Positions 50,975-60,270 of a DNA stretch of 64,000 bases are shown piece after piece. The notes under the pieces were generated by a model, which saw only the letters and a list, made by a program, of their open reading frames with translations, searched no databases and was not told the origin of the DNA. The stretch lies in the NCBI GenBank assembly GCA_036787895.1, contig DAIQOK010000013.1, positions 1 through 64,000 on the forward strand. The letters are read 5' to 3'. How positions within the stretch are numbered: position 1 is the first letter of the stretch; each line of letters starts with the position of its first letter. Source of the stretch: UBA7662 sp036787895. Its GTDB lineage: Bacteria > Bacteroidota > Bacteroidia > UBA7662. The position numbers and the translations under genes are program-made.

Positions 50975-51420
50975 AAAAACCCATCAACTTCTGGCCTTAC
51001 GGCATCGTTCTGGCTTTTCTGATCTTCTGTGGATTTATGATTGGTTTTGCTGTTTACAGCACCCAAAGTAAGACTGAATTGGTAGCCGAAGATTATTACG
51101 ATCAGGAAATCCAATATCAGCAGGTGATTGATGGCAAAAACCGTATGTCGACGCTTGCAGTGACTCCGGTTTTGCGGGCCGATGCCCAAAAGGTAGAGGT
51201 AGTCTTGCCGGAAGCACTTCACGCAGCCGATAGTGGACATGTGCGCTTTTACAGACCCAGCAACGAAAACTTCGATTACCGGGCAGAATGGGCCGAATTT
51301 GAAACTGGCCAACTCAGCCTTGCTGCCGATAAATTTGTTCCCGGACCTTATCAGGTTGTCCTGCAGTTTTACCTCAATGGCGAACTGTACTTCCACGAAG
51401 AGCGCCTTACCATCGATTAA
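50971..51420 (+). CDS. ccoH: FixH / CcoH family protein
   Basis: A 149-residue protein with one N-terminal membrane helix (about 10-30) and a periplasmic Ig-like domain; the L-V-A-E-D-Y-Y-D-Q-E-I-x-Y-Q phrase is typical of FixH. It assists maturation and stability of cbb3 oxidase. The ATG overlaps ccoG (ATGA) and its TAA overlaps the next ATG by one base (TAATG). Confidence 0.93.
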   Translation: MKKPINFWPYGIVLAFLIFCGFMIGFAVYSTQSKTELVAEDYYDQEIQYQQVIDGKNRMSTLAVTPVLRADAQKVEVVLPEALHAADSGHVRFYRPSNENFDYRAEWAEFETGQLSLAADKFVPGPYQVVLQFYLNGELYFHEERLTID

Positions 51421-52118
51421 TGAACACACCGCTGCTGACTGCCCTGGCACTTGGTTTTTTCGGGAGCCTGCATTGTGTTGGCATGTGTGGCCCTATTGTT
51501 CTGGCCTTGCCGGGTAAATCGGCGATTTTTAGCCGGTTTACAGCGTTACGCCTGGTCTACAACGCCGGTCGTATCCTCACTTATGCTTGGTTAGGCTTGA
51601 TACTCGGCTTATTCGGCCGACAAATCCAACTCAGCGGATGGCAAGCTCAGCTGTCTATTGCCAGCGGCGTACTCATTTTGCTTTTTACTATGTTGCCTAG
51701 GCTAACGGCACGTTTTAAGGGTATTTTTCAACCCGGCAAATGGGTTAGTCGTTTTCTGGGAGATATTTTATACAAACCCACTTATCCCGGACAGTTGGTA
51801 ACTGGCTTGCTAAACGGCTTACTGCCCTGCGGCTTGGTTTACCTGGCCCTGGCCGGTGCCCTACTGGTTGGTGACCCTTTCGTTTCGACTGGTTTTATGG
51901 CGTTATTTGGCTTAGGCACCCTGCCTGCTATGTTGGCCGTCGCCATGCTCGGTCGCCAGCTTTTGCGGCAATTCCGACCTCTTTTTAGCAGGATCAGTCC
52001 GGTAATCGCCTTAATCATGGCCACACTTTTTATTCTGAGAGGCCTCTCATTGGGCATACCCTACATCAGCCCGCAATTAACCCACCCTGCCCAGGCGCAA
52101 ACAGAAGTTTGCCACTAA
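51420..52118 (+). CDS. SafE/DsbD-like membrane protein of the cbb3 operon
   Basis: A 232-residue inner-membrane protein of about six helices. G-S-L-H-C19-V-G-M-C23-G-P lies in the first helix and L-L-P-C-G-L-V-Y in the fourth; this layout matches the sulfite exporter TauE/SafE group with a copper-binding look, found at the end of cco-fix operons and sometimes named CcoJ or YccA-like. A role in copper supply or thiol transfer for the oxidase is likely but inferred. It is the last gene of the operon. Confidence 0.88.
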   Translation: MNTPLLTALALGFFGSLHCVGMCGPIVLALPGKSAIFSRFTALRLVYNAGRILTYAWLGLILGLFGRQIQLSGWQAQLSIASGVLILLFTMLPRLTARFKGIFQPGKWVSRFLGDILYKPTYPGQLVTGLLNGLLPCGLVYLALAGALLVGDPFVSTGFMALFGLGTLPAMLAVAMLGRQLLRQFRPLFSRISPVIALIMATLFILRGLSLGIPYISPQLTHPAQAQTEVCH

Positions 52119-52128
52119 TTGAATGCGT

Positions 52129-52146
52129 TAATGTGGCGTCACATTA
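52129..52146. other. Hairpin after the cbb3 operon
   Basis: Inverted repeat TAATGTG-GCGT-CACATTA 10 bases after the last stop. No T-run follows, so termination is uncertain. Confidence 0.4.
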
Positions 52147-52268
52147 GCACATTGGTACTAATAATGTACATGAACAGCACTCCTACTACACCTCAATTTT
52201 GGATTTTTGAACTTGGAATTTGGAATTCAGATGTGCATAACTTCTGAATAGCTAAATCGATAGTTTCC

Positions 52269-52292
52269 TTAGTTTCATTTTCCTGAAACTAA
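52269..52292. promoter_or_regulatory. Palindrome TTAGTTTC-N8-GAAACTAA before the zinc-ribbon gene
   Basis: Perfect 8-8-8 inverted repeat ending 6 bases before the ATG at 52299. Operator or leader hairpin; no paralogous site was found elsewhere in the window. Confidence 0.45.
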
Positions 52293-52298
52293 CACCTT

Positions 52299-52625
52299 AT
52301 GGAACCCCTGGCTGACCAGATAAGTCCCGAACAACTCGATCTGCTCAAGATTTTTCCCGGACCCGAACCGGCTGAAGAAATCGTCTACCATGGTGAATTC
52401 TCCGCCGAAGATGTAGAGTCGTGCTTGGACGTGCCGCTCGATGCCTTGAAGTTTCGAAAACAACAACCCTGCCCCAAATGTCACCGATTATCGCACCACC
52501 TTCGCTGGATTCGTTACTCCAGCCGGGCCATCAGTTGGGAAAGAGGCGCAGGAGTAGCTGGTGCACTTTCATTGTGTGACCCCTGCGGCATACAAGTGCA
52601 GTTTATCCCGGTTCAGCAGCACTAG
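52299..52625 (+). CDS. Small zinc-ribbon protein (hypothetical)
   Basis: A 108-residue cytosolic protein. Cys58-P-K-Cys61 and Cys93-D-P-Cys96 form two knuckles of a zinc ribbon, separated by 31 residues with aromatic and basic residues (R-W-I-R-Y). The first 50 residues are acidic. This order is reminiscent of the C-terminal zinc ribbon found in isoleucyl-tRNA synthetase and formamidopyrimidine-DNA glycosylase, but no domain partner is present. A palindrome lies just upstream. Function unknown. Confidence 0.75.
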   Translation: MEPLADQISPEQLDLLKIFPGPEPAEEIVYHGEFSAEDVESCLDVPLDALKFRKQQPCPKCHRLSHHLRWIRYSSRAISWERGAGVAGALSLCDPCGIQVQFIPVQQH

Positions 52626-52795
52626 AACGCCGCCAAGGCGGCGGATGTAAGCTTATTAGGCTCTAAAATGAAAGGTCAACGCTATCAGCTAAGAGCTAAT
52701 CTGGCTTAAAAATAGCCAGCCTTCAAACTGGCCTAACTTCCCCACTACTCAACATCACCCCATTTGACACTTCACACTTCAATCTTCACACTTCC

Positions 52796-55684
52796 CTACT
52801 CTACCACCACTTCATCCATAAAAATATAAGCCGCATTCGGATGGCCTAAATGCCCGGCTGGTAGCTGACCATAGTGATACAATTTCACTTTCAGATAACG
52901 AAATTGACCAGTTGAAACCAGTTTTTGCCCTATTCGTTTGGTTTGAACTTTTTCATCCAATCCATCAACATCCACTTCCTCTTTAAACAACAACTGATAA
53001 TTTTTACCATCGGTACTACCGTAAACTGCCATACTTTTAGGGAATAAAATCCAGGGTTTACTGTCTTGTACAAAACTGCCATAAACCGCATTCACCGGCT
53101 GTGAACTGCCCATATCCAGAAGTAATTCCACATCCTTGCCCTCCCAGCCAACCCAGCGACCTTTGCGCCATTCCGCATCGCCCAATAGGCCATCTACCAA
53201 AGTAAGCTCGCCACCTGCCCTATATTCGTCTTTTGGTGCAGGCGACCAGCTTAATCGTATGCGCCGATTGATGCGATTGAATTCAGCTACACTTTCATCA
53301 CTCTTAAAGGCAAATGCCTTGCCATCTCCAACAGGAAGTACTTGTACCAAGCTAATACGGGTATTTTCCTTAATCAGCAACTTGTTGTTCCGGGCAATTT
53401 CCCCTTGAGCCGGATCACTGCCATCCAAACTGTAACGGATTTGCATGCCAGGTGTTACCGACCAGCTTACCCACATGCTATCATAAAAACTCACTGATGA
53501 TGCCGAAACTACCGGTGCTGGCAATAAAAGCTGTTTGCCATCTGAAATCCAACGTTGTTGCGCTGCTTTTCCCCAGTTTGAGGGCGTTTTCCCCATCCGA
53601 AACGCTAACTCCCCTCCCTGACGGATGCTGTCGTGCGGCAGGAAATTATTCGGCCAGTCGCGCCCGTTCAAAAGCACCGTTTGTACATAATTTCCTTCGC
53701 CTGTTTTGCGGATAATAAAACTTTTAGCCCGGGCCAGTTTTATTTCTGTCGATGAAAAAGCCGGTGCAATCAGGGCATAATTCGCATTTCCCGGAGCAAT
53801 TGGATAGATTCCCAAACTACTCATGACCAGCCAGGCACTCATCTGCCCACAATCTTCGTTACCGCTGAGGCCGTCGGGTGCATCATGATAAAGGGTATCG
53901 CGTATGGCATTCACCAACTCCTGACTCCGGTGCGGCAAACCTAAACTGTGATACAAATAAGCCATGTGGTGACTCGGCTCGTTGCCATGGGCATATTGAC
54001 CAATCAAGCCGGTTATATCCGCCTGATTGCGGCCGGTGGTGTTCGGATTCTCAGTAAAAAGGCTGTCGAGCAAACGTTTCATACGGGCTTCACCTAAAAT
54101 GCCTTTGAAGCCGGCAATATCGTGAGGCACATAAAAGCTGTATTGCCAACTATTGGCTTCGGTAAAATGATTATTGACTTCACGTGGATCAAAAGGTGTT
54201 AAAAAACCCCCATTCGAACGCGGCCGCATTAATCCGGTAACAGGATCGAGCATATTTACCCAGGCCCTGCTGCGATAGCCATGTTTATGCGCCAGCGTTT
54301 TTTCGCCCAGATAATCAGCCAAAACAGCAATACACCAGTCGTTATAAGCATACTCCAGGGTTTTCGACACCGATTCATGTTCATCCGTTATTTCGAGATA
54401 ACCTTTCAGCCGGTAAGGTGCCAGTCCGTAACGATTGGCTTCAGCCGTACTGACCATCGCCTTCAGGAGCTTACGCGCCAAGGTTGTATCGACCAATCCC
54501 TTCACCACAGCATCAGTAATCACCGAAGCACTGTGGTAACCTATCATACACCAGGTTTCGTTGCCTGCCAATTCCCATACGGGCAAATGACCAGCCTGCT
54601 CGTACATCCGTAAAAAACTCTGCAAATAATCAACAGTTCGCGCTTCATCGATGAGTGTATACAAAGGATGGGCGGTACGATAGGTATCCCAAAGCGAAAA
54701 AACGGTGTATTGTGTGTGGTTTCGGGCTTCATGCAAATGCCCGTCGAGGCCGCGATACCAGCCATCAGCATCGCTAAAGCGGTTAGGTACAATTTGGGCA
54801 TGATACAGCGCCGAATAAAACTTACGAAGCTGGGTGCTGTCGCCTTTGACTTCAATTTTGCACAGCTCCCTGTACCAGGCGTCTTTGCTTTGCGTATATG
54901 CGGCATCGAAATTGAAGGCAGTTTGACCATGATTGAGCATGGCACCAGCCTCGTCTACGCCGGATAAGCTCATTTTCAACTGAATTTTAGACCTATTCGT
55001 AAACCGAAACCAGATTTCTTTACCCGGCCGACCGCCATGAAAGGGCAATCCGTTTTCATCCAAAACCACCACATCAGCATCAAATTCGAGATAAAAAAAC
55101 AAACGTTGGTCGGTTGCCCAGGCTTTGCTGTGCCGATAACCGACAAAAGTGCGTTTCCCGGACTGTTGCAATCGGGAAGCAGTGGTTAAATCGCGGTGAT
55201 CGAAACGCAGCACCACCCATTGTGTATCTGTTTTCGGATAATTATACTGGTGAAAACCTGAAAAAGTAGTTGCCGTGAGTGTTGTTTTAATCCCGTTTTT
55301 CAGCTTTACCTGATACCAGGCTGGAGCTGCCTGTTCTTGTGCATGAGAGAAAACGGCTTTATAGCCATAATCCTTTGTTTTATCCGGACCTACTATTGCC
55401 GGCATCAAAAGCAAATCGCCATAATCGCTAACACCGGTTCCACTTAAATGGGTATGGGAGAAGCCATAAATGATGCTGTCGTCATAATGGTAACCCGAGC
55501 AGCCATCCCAGCCATCAAGCCGGGTATCGGGACTCAATTGCACCATCCCAAAAGGTGCCGTTGCACCGGGATAGGTATGCCCGTGGCCACCGGTGCCAAT
55601 AAATGGATTAACATAGGGTAGTGGATCAAACTGTGCATTTACCAGCGCAGGCAATAACAGCAAAAGGCAGAAGAGGCGGTTCAT
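52796..55684 (-). CDS. Family GH92 alpha-mannosidase with C-terminal carbohydrate-binding regions
   Basis: A 962-residue secreted enzyme (signal peptide to V-N-A-Q, residue 18). The GH92 start is V-N-P-F-I-G-T-G-G-H-G-H-T-Y-P-G-A, followed by F-G-M-V-Q-L-S-P-D-T-R and G-F-S-H-T-H-L-S-G-T-G. G-N-E-P-S-H-H near residue 565 holds the general acid Glu. After about residue 740 there is a chitobiase-type beta-sandwich (I-R-Y-S-L-D-G-S-D-P), then an F5/8-type discoidin domain (about 820-960, L-L-D-M-G-S-S-Q-P-V-N-A-V-Y-G). GH92 enzymes are calcium-dependent exo-alpha-1,2-mannosidases that trim N-glycans or yeast mannan. No SusC/SusD pair is present nearby. Confidence 0.95.
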   Translation of the reverse strand: MNRLFCLLLLLPALVNAQFDPLPYVNPFIGTGGHGHTYPGATAPFGMVQLSPDTRLDGWDGCSGYHYDDSIIYGFSHTHLSGTGVSDYGDLLLMPAIVGPDKTKDYGYKAVFSHAQEQAAPAWYQVKLKNGIKTTLTATTFSGFHQYNYPKTDTQWVVLRFDHRDLTTASRLQQSGKRTFVGYRHSKAWATDQRLFFYLEFDADVVVLDENGLPFHGGRPGKEIWFRFTNRSKIQLKMSLSGVDEAGAMLNHGQTAFNFDAAYTQSKDAWYRELCKIEVKGDSTQLRKFYSALYHAQIVPNRFSDADGWYRGLDGHLHEARNHTQYTVFSLWDTYRTAHPLYTLIDEARTVDYLQSFLRMYEQAGHLPVWELAGNETWCMIGYHSASVITDAVVKGLVDTTLARKLLKAMVSTAEANRYGLAPYRLKGYLEITDEHESVSKTLEYAYNDWCIAVLADYLGEKTLAHKHGYRSRAWVNMLDPVTGLMRPRSNGGFLTPFDPREVNNHFTEANSWQYSFYVPHDIAGFKGILGEARMKRLLDSLFTENPNTTGRNQADITGLIGQYAHGNEPSHHMAYLYHSLGLPHRSQELVNAIRDTLYHDAPDGLSGNEDCGQMSAWLVMSSLGIYPIAPGNANYALIAPAFSSTEIKLARAKSFIIRKTGEGNYVQTVLLNGRDWPNNFLPHDSIRQGGELAFRMGKTPSNWGKAAQQRWISDGKQLLLPAPVVSASSVSFYDSMWVSWSVTPGMQIRYSLDGSDPAQGEIARNNKLLIKENTRISLVQVLPVGDGKAFAFKSDESVAEFNRINRRIRLSWSPAPKDEYRAGGELTLVDGLLGDAEWRKGRWVGWEGKDVELLLDMGSSQPVNAVYGSFVQDSKPWILFPKSMAVYGSTDGKNYQLLFKEEVDVDGLDEKVQTKRIGQKLVSTGQFRYLKVKLYHYGQLPAGHLGHPNAAYIFMDEVVVE

Positions 55685-55748
55685 GAATTAAACCTACATA
55701 TATCGCACTAGCTGCGAAAGCACTTTTTCTATCCAAGCTCAAATAATT

Positions 55749-55783
55749 AAAAAAGGCCATCTATCGAACGACAGACAGCCTTT
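55749..55783 (-). terminator. Terminator of the TonB-C-like gene
   Basis: On the minus strand a 15-base stem with three wobble pairs (AAAGGC...GCCTTT) is followed by six T. Confidence 0.8.
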
Positions 55784-55808
55784 ATCAGGGTGTAGTTGGG
55801 TTTGGGTT

Positions 55809-56171
55809 TTAACGGTAGCGCAAATGAATGGGCACGATATAGCTCTGATTGGCCAACCAAAAAGGATCAGTGAGCTGTAAGGCTTCGAGTTGACGTTTGA
55901 TGCTCGATGCCAGATCAGCATCGGCACCTACAATGTCCAGCACTTCGATGGTGCCGTCTTCTTTCACGAGAAACTGCGCTTCAACGCGTACATCAAGTCC
56001 TGGCAAACGAAAAGGCGCCTCGAGGCGGATGTGACGGTTCAATTGTTTCCACATTTTTTGGATGGCCATTTCTTGTTGGCTGATGCTGTTTTTTTCATCA
56101 CCTCCAGCATAAAGGTTAGTTGCGATCAGGCTGAAAAACAGCACAAAGATCAGTTGGAGAAGTGTTTTCAT
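55809..56171 (-). CDS. Secreted TonB C-terminal-like protein
   Basis: A 120-residue protein beginning at MKTLLQLIF; a longer frame adds 27 residues before the signal peptide. After the signal (to L-Y-A-G, residue 22), V-E-A-Q-F-L-V-K-E-D-G-T-I-E-V-L-D-I resembles the first strands of the TonB C-terminal domain, and the end S-Y-I-V-P-I-H-L-R-Y its last strand. There is no membrane helix, so it is not a full TonB; it may be a free periplasmic TonB-C domain of unknown role. Confidence 0.75.
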   Translation of the reverse strand: MKTLLQLIFVLFFSLIATNLYAGGDEKNSISQQEMAIQKMWKQLNRHIRLEAPFRLPGLDVRVEAQFLVKEDGTIEVLDIVGADADLASSIKRQLEALQLTDPFWLANQSYIVPIHLRYR

Positions 56172-56347
56172 ATGTAGGGTCTTGTTGGGTTCTTGTGGTT
56201 GTTTGACGATACAAAGTTGCCGCAGGTTGCATGACCAAAATATTAATTCCACCAGAAGCGTAGGATTTTGTGTGTGAACGGTAGAAAACAGGTAACGAAC
56301 CGGTTACACCTTCTTTAACATGCTGATAATCATTAACAGCTGATAAC

Positions 56348-56381
56348 AAAAAAGGTCATTCGTCGCACAACGAATGACCTA
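56348..56381 (-). terminator. Terminator of the solute-binding protein gene
   Basis: GGTCATTCGT-N6-ACGAATGACC hairpin, with six T on the minus strand. Confidence 0.9.
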
Positions 56382-56403
56382 TTCAATAACAGCTAAAAGC
56401 TGA

Positions 56404-57252
56404 TTAGTACAATTCTACCGATTTCACCACTTCATATCCCAGGTGCTTTTTCAGGATATCGGCATAAGCTTCGGTGGCTGTAAAGCCAAAACCTGATTCA
56501 AAAAATTCGGCAAAAGCTGCCTGCCAGTCGCTGTCTTTTGGCAAAACAAAGGCAAATCGCTGCGCATCAATCGTCGCTACCCGATGAATTTTGAGGTTAG
56601 CCGGCTGTTGTTTAAGAAAAGCCCAATAGGTGAGTAAATCCACATAACCAAAGTATTTTGATTTACTCTCCGCCACCATTTTAACAACCTCTGCCGGATG
56701 ATCAACATAAGTCACCCGCATATTAGGGTAGTGTTTCTTTTTAATGTCCATCAATTGGCGTTCGAGCAGCGTTCCCCGATTCACAACAGCAGTCATTTCT
56801 GCAAAAGTTTTTGGAATATCCTCGTATTGACGCAAAGAAGGGATTTCAGTATTGGAGATGAGCAGAGAGATATTTTTCAAGTAGGGCGATGAAAAACTCA
56901 CTTCCTGCTGCCTTTCCTTAGTCACGGTAACCGATGCCAGACCAATGTGCGCCCCTTTGCCATCGCGGATGGTTTCATATACTTTGGCAAAATCGGAGTA
57001 CGGCAAATACACCACTTTCACATCATTGAAACCCTTTACTTTTTTTAGCCACTGGCTGAACTGGGCTATGATGTCGACCTCTATACCGGTAAGTTCACCA
57101 TCCGTATTGGTATAAGCAAAAGGGAAATTATCGAGATAATGAACAATCAGCTCGCATTTTTTGTCGGCTTGAGCCTGATTCCAACTGGTTTGCGCCAGCG
57201 TTGGCAAGCTTAGCAATAAACTCAAACAGAGTAAAAGGTAGATTTTTTTCAT
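56404..57252 (-). CDS. Family 3 periplasmic solute-binding protein
   Basis: A 282-residue protein starting at MKKIYLLLC; the signal ends at T-L-A-Q (about residue 20). The SBP_bac_3 fold shows in P-F-A-Y-T-N-T-D-G-E-L-T-G-I-E-V-D-I-I, V-Y-E-T-I-R-D-G-K-G-A-H-I-G-L-A-S-V-T-V-T-x-E-R, and F-S-S-P-Y-L. Such proteins bind amino acids or other polar solutes; no ABC permease is beside it, so it could be an orphan sensor or be used by another importer. The nupC-like gene lies 55 bases upstream on the same strand. Confidence 0.88.
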   Translation of the reverse strand: MKKIYLLLCLSLLLSLPTLAQTSWNQAQADKKCELIVHYLDNFPFAYTNTDGELTGIEVDIIAQFSQWLKKVKGFNDVKVVYLPYSDFAKVYETIRDGKGAHIGLASVTVTKERQQEVSFSSPYLKNISLLISNTEIPSLRQYEDIPKTFAEMTAVVNRGTLLERQLMDIKKKHYPNMRVTYVDHPAEVVKMVAESKSKYFGYVDLLTYWAFLKQQPANLKIHRVATIDAQRFAFVLPKDSDWQAAFAEFFESGFGFTATEAYADILKKHLGYEVVKSVELY

Positions 57253-57307
57253 GGTAGGGGTTTGTGTAAATTCTAAGATGTTCAAAAAATCTGAAAATCG
57301 CAACATT

Positions 57308-58594
57308 TCATATCAGCATGCCGGCAATCGCTCCATTCAGCAAACAGGCTGCGGTACCGCCTATCAAAGCACGCATGCCTAAGGCCGAAAGTTGAGCGCG
57401 TTTGCCGGGCGCCAGTGAACCAATACCGCCTATCTGAATGCCTATTGAGGCAAAGTTGGCAAAACCACATAAGGCATAGGTAGCAATAATAATCGAACGC
57501 GGATCAGTAAAAGCGGCCGATTCACGCATTCCTGCCAAGGTAGAATACGCAAAAAACTCATTCAAAACCGTCTTTTCTCCCAATAACTGACCAATCAACA
57601 ACACATCATCGCCGCGTACCCCAATTAACCAGGAGATGGGTGCAAACACATTGCCCAATACATACTGCAACGTAAGCCCATCGTATTTCCCACCGGTAGC
57701 TTGAAAAATAATATCGTTCAAACCCGTCGCGGCACCAGCCGATTTGAAGATATAATTCATCATGGCCATCAGCGCCGTAAATACCAATAGCATCGCACCA
57801 ACATTTACAGCCAGTTTTAATCCGTCGGAAGTACCATTGGAGATGGCTTCCAGGATATTGGAGCCAATATTTTCCTTATTTACCTTAAGTTCCTTGTCGA
57901 AAGGCTCGGTTTCGGGCACCAGCAATTTAGCGGCCAGCAAACTGCCCGGCGCAGCCATGATCGATGCCGACAACAAATGCGTAGCGAAAAGTTGCTGTTG
58001 CACCGGATCTGTGCCACCCAAAAAGCCAATGTAGGCAGCTAACACACCTCCGGCAATGGTAGCCATACCGCCTGTCATCAACGCCATGATCTCCGACTTG
58101 GTCATGCGTTCGATATAAGGACGGATAAGTAAGGGAGCCTCCGTTTGCCCTAAAAAAATATTGGCCGAAGCCGCTAAGCTCTCTGAACCCGACAAACGCA
58201 TCAGCCGGTTCATCACCCAGGCAAAAGCAAAAACTACCTTTTGCAGTATACCAAAATAGTATAAAGCAGAAGTCAGCGCTGCGAAAAAGAGTATGGTCGG
58301 CAGTACCTGAAAAACGAAAATGAAGCCGAACGAATCGATATTGGTGATGAGGGAACCGAACAAAAATTCGGAGCCCGCCTGGGTAAACGAGAGCAAACGC
58401 ACAAAAAATCCCGACAAAAACTGAAAAGCCGATTTCACCGTCGCTACCTTGATGACCAAAAAAGCAAAACTCAGCTGCAAAACCAGGGCCATACCGATGG
58501 TTCGCCAGTTGATGTTTTTACGGCTGGAGGAGAGTAAAAAGAGTATTGCAATAATCGCAACTATGCCCAACAGGCCATTCAGGATTTGCATCAT
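57308..58594 (-). CDS. NupC-type concentrative nucleoside transporter
   Basis: A 428-residue inner-membrane protein, the usual size of the CNT family. Hallmarks: G-Q-T-E-A-P-L-L-I-R-P-Y (about residues 148-159), then M-T-G-G-M-A-T-I-A-G-G-V and the late E-F-F-A-Y, plus F-A-N-F-A-S-I-G-I-Q-I-G-G. It imports nucleosides with sodium or protons. A terminator separates it from the DUF151 gene upstream. Confidence 0.93.
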   Translation of the reverse strand: MMQILNGLLGIVAIIAILFLLSSSRKNINWRTIGMALVLQLSFAFLVIKVATVKSAFQFLSGFFVRLLSFTQAGSEFLFGSLITNIDSFGFIFVFQVLPTILFFAALTSALYYFGILQKVVFAFAWVMNRLMRLSGSESLAASANIFLGQTEAPLLIRPYIERMTKSEIMALMTGGMATIAGGVLAAYIGFLGGTDPVQQQLFATHLLSASIMAAPGSLLAAKLLVPETEPFDKELKVNKENIGSNILEAISNGTSDGLKLAVNVGAMLLVFTALMAMMNYIFKSAGAATGLNDIIFQATGGKYDGLTLQYVLGNVFAPISWLIGVRGDDVLLIGQLLGEKTVLNEFFAYSTLAGMRESAAFTDPRSIIIATYALCGFANFASIGIQIGGIGSLAPGKRAQLSALGMRALIGGTAACLLNGAIAGMLI

Positions 58595-58607
58595 AGGTTA
58601 TGGTCAT

Positions 58608-58632
58608 TAAAAAACCCGTTATTGAACGGGTT
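58608..58632 (-). terminator. Terminator of the DUF151 gene
   Basis: AACCCGTT-CAAT-AACGGGTT on the minus strand, followed by T-runs. Confidence 0.9.
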
Positions 58633-58662
58633 GAAGCTGAAAATTAGGAAAATTTCCGGTTT

Positions 58663-59259
58663 TCAGGAGCTTTTGCGTTTATCAATCTCGTCACGGATTT
58701 TGGCAGCTTTTTCATAATCCTCCTGATTCAACGCCTCGTCCAATAACTTTTCCAGCTCTTCCATGCTTTTGCCCGACCAACTCGATTTGGGTGCAATCGG
58801 CTCGGCCGGCGACATAGACGCCGTGCTCATCCCGGCAATTTGTCCATCTTGCTCCATTACTACCCCTCCGCTTTCGAGTATGTGCTCGTAGGTATACACC
58901 GGACAATTAAACCGCAAAGCTAAGGCAATGGCATCGCTGGTGCGGGCATCTATTTCGCGAAGTTCGTTATGGCTGCGACACATCAGCCGGGCAAAAAAGA
59001 TGCCTTCTTTGAGTTCGGCAATGATCACTTCTTCGAGTCTGATGCTAAAAGCATCAGCCAGGGTTTTGAACAAATCATGGGTCAATGGCCTAACGGGCTT
59101 CATCTTTTCGAGTTCGATAGCGATTGCCTGTGCCTCAAACGACCCGATAATTACCGGCAGGCGGCGATTGCCATTTTTCTCTCCCAAAACGATGGCAAAC
59201 GTATTACCGGCAGCCGAACTTTCGGACAAAGCAATTACTTCTAGCTCTATTTTTTTCAT
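58663..59259 (-). CDS. DUF151 bifunctional nuclease with UVR motif
   Basis: A 198-residue protein. Residues 1-135 match DUF151 (V-I-A-L-S-E-S..., R-R-L-P-V-I-I-G-S-F-E-A-Q-A-I-A, and D-A-R-T-S-D-A-I-A-L-A-L-R). After a linker, residues 160-195 carry a UvrB/UvrC motif (L-D-E-A-L-x-x-E-D-Y-E-K-A-A-K-I-R-D-E-I). DUF151 proteins cleave DNA and RNA in the case studied in plants and Mycobacterium. A housekeeping gene in this phylum, often close to etfAB as here. Confidence 0.92.
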   Translation of the reverse strand: MKKIELEVIALSESSAAGNTFAIVLGEKNGNRRLPVIIGSFEAQAIAIELEKMKPVRPLTHDLFKTLADAFSIRLEEVIIAELKEGIFFARLMCRSHNELREIDARTSDAIALALRFNCPVYTYEHILESGGVVMEQDGQIAGMSTASMSPAEPIAPKSSWSGKSMEELEKLLDEALNQEDYEKAAKIRDEIDKRKSS

Positions 59260-59282
59260 GCCGCCGGCTGCCAGATGAAAGG

Positions 59283-59306
59283 AAGGCCGCCTTAGTTGGC
59301 GGCCTT
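59283..59306 (-). terminator. Hairpin around the etfA stop codon
   Basis: AAGGCCGCC-N6-GGCGGCCTT; the loop contains the etfA stop. The T-run after it is weak, so termination may be partial. Confidence 0.7.
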
Positions 59307-60269
59307 AAATTTACGTATAGCTGCGTTGAGTTTAGGCACAACTTCAAAGGCGTCGCCAACGATACCGTAGTCGGCAATTTTGAAAAATGGTGCTTCTTTA
59401 TCCGTATTGATTGCCACAATTACCTTGCTACCACTCACACCGGCGAGGTGTTGGATAGCACCTGAAATACCGATGGCGATATACAAATTAGGTTTAATGG
59501 TAATACCGGTTTGACCTACATGTTCTTCATGGCCACGCCAGTGTAAATCCGATACGGGTTTAGAACAAGCGGTAGCTGCACCCAGTAATTCTGCCATTTC
59601 CTCAATCATTCCCCAGTTTTCAGGGCCTTTCATTCCACGGCCGGCCGAAACTACCAGTTCTGCTTCTGTGAGTGGGATTTTACCGGTAACTTTCTTCAGT
59701 TCAACCGTTTTGGCTTTGAAATCGGCAGCCGCCACTGGATTAGCCAGCGCAGAAACTGTACCCGCTTTATTCAACTCCACCAATTTGTAACTGTTGGGGG
59801 TAAGGGTGATTACTTTTTTAGCACTGTTTAAGGTCAAATCGGCAAAACCTTTGTTCGAAAACACGGTTCTGCGAACGGTGAGGCTGTTGCCGCTGGCTGT
59901 AGGCACTGCTACAGCACCGGTAGCCAAAGCTGCCTGAAGTTTAATGCTGAGGCGAGGAGCGAGCGCTTTGCCGGAATAGTTATTGGAAATGACGACGGTT
60001 TTCGCACCAGCCGATTCGGCTGCAGCTGCAATAGCTTTGGCCGTAGCATGGGCTTCAAAATTATCGAGACTGGCGTCATTAATATGTAGGATTTTGTCGG
60101 CACCATAGGTACCCAGTGCTTTCAGGGCGTCGGCAGGGATACTGCCTAAAACTACTGCTGTGAGTTCGCTGCCATCGAGGGCCGCCACGGCAGCGGCATA
60201 ACTTACGGCTTCGAAGGTGGCTTTTTTGAACTGACCACCGCTGTTTTCTGCAAATACAAGAACTGACAT
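59292..60269 (-). CDS. etfA: Electron transfer flavoprotein alpha subunit
   Basis: A 325-residue EtfA starting at MSVLVFAEN; the open frame runs 33 residues further but into etfB. The C-terminal FAD domain shows G-R-G-M-K-G-P-E-N-W, the segment Y-I-A-I-G-I-S-G-A-I-Q-H-L-A-G, and N-T-D-K-E-A-P-F-F-K-I-A-D-Y-G-I-V-G-D. Together with EtfB it carries electrons from acyl-CoA dehydrogenases to the quinone pool. The stop of etfB lies one base before the start. Confidence 0.97.
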   Translation of the reverse strand: MSVLVFAENSGGQFKKATFEAVSYAAAVAALDGSELTAVVLGSIPADALKALGTYGADKILHINDASLDNFEAHATAKAIAAAAESAGAKTVVISNNYSGKALAPRLSIKLQAALATGAVAVPTASGNSLTVRRTVFSNKGFADLTLNSAKKVITLTPNSYKLVELNKAGTVSALANPVAAADFKAKTVELKKVTGKIPLTEAELVVSAGRGMKGPENWGMIEEMAELLGAATACSKPVSDLHWRGHEEHVGQTGITIKPNLYIAIGISGAIQHLAGVSGSKVIVAINTDKEAPFFKIADYGIVGDAFEVVPKLNAAIRKFKAAN

Positions 60270-60270
60270 A

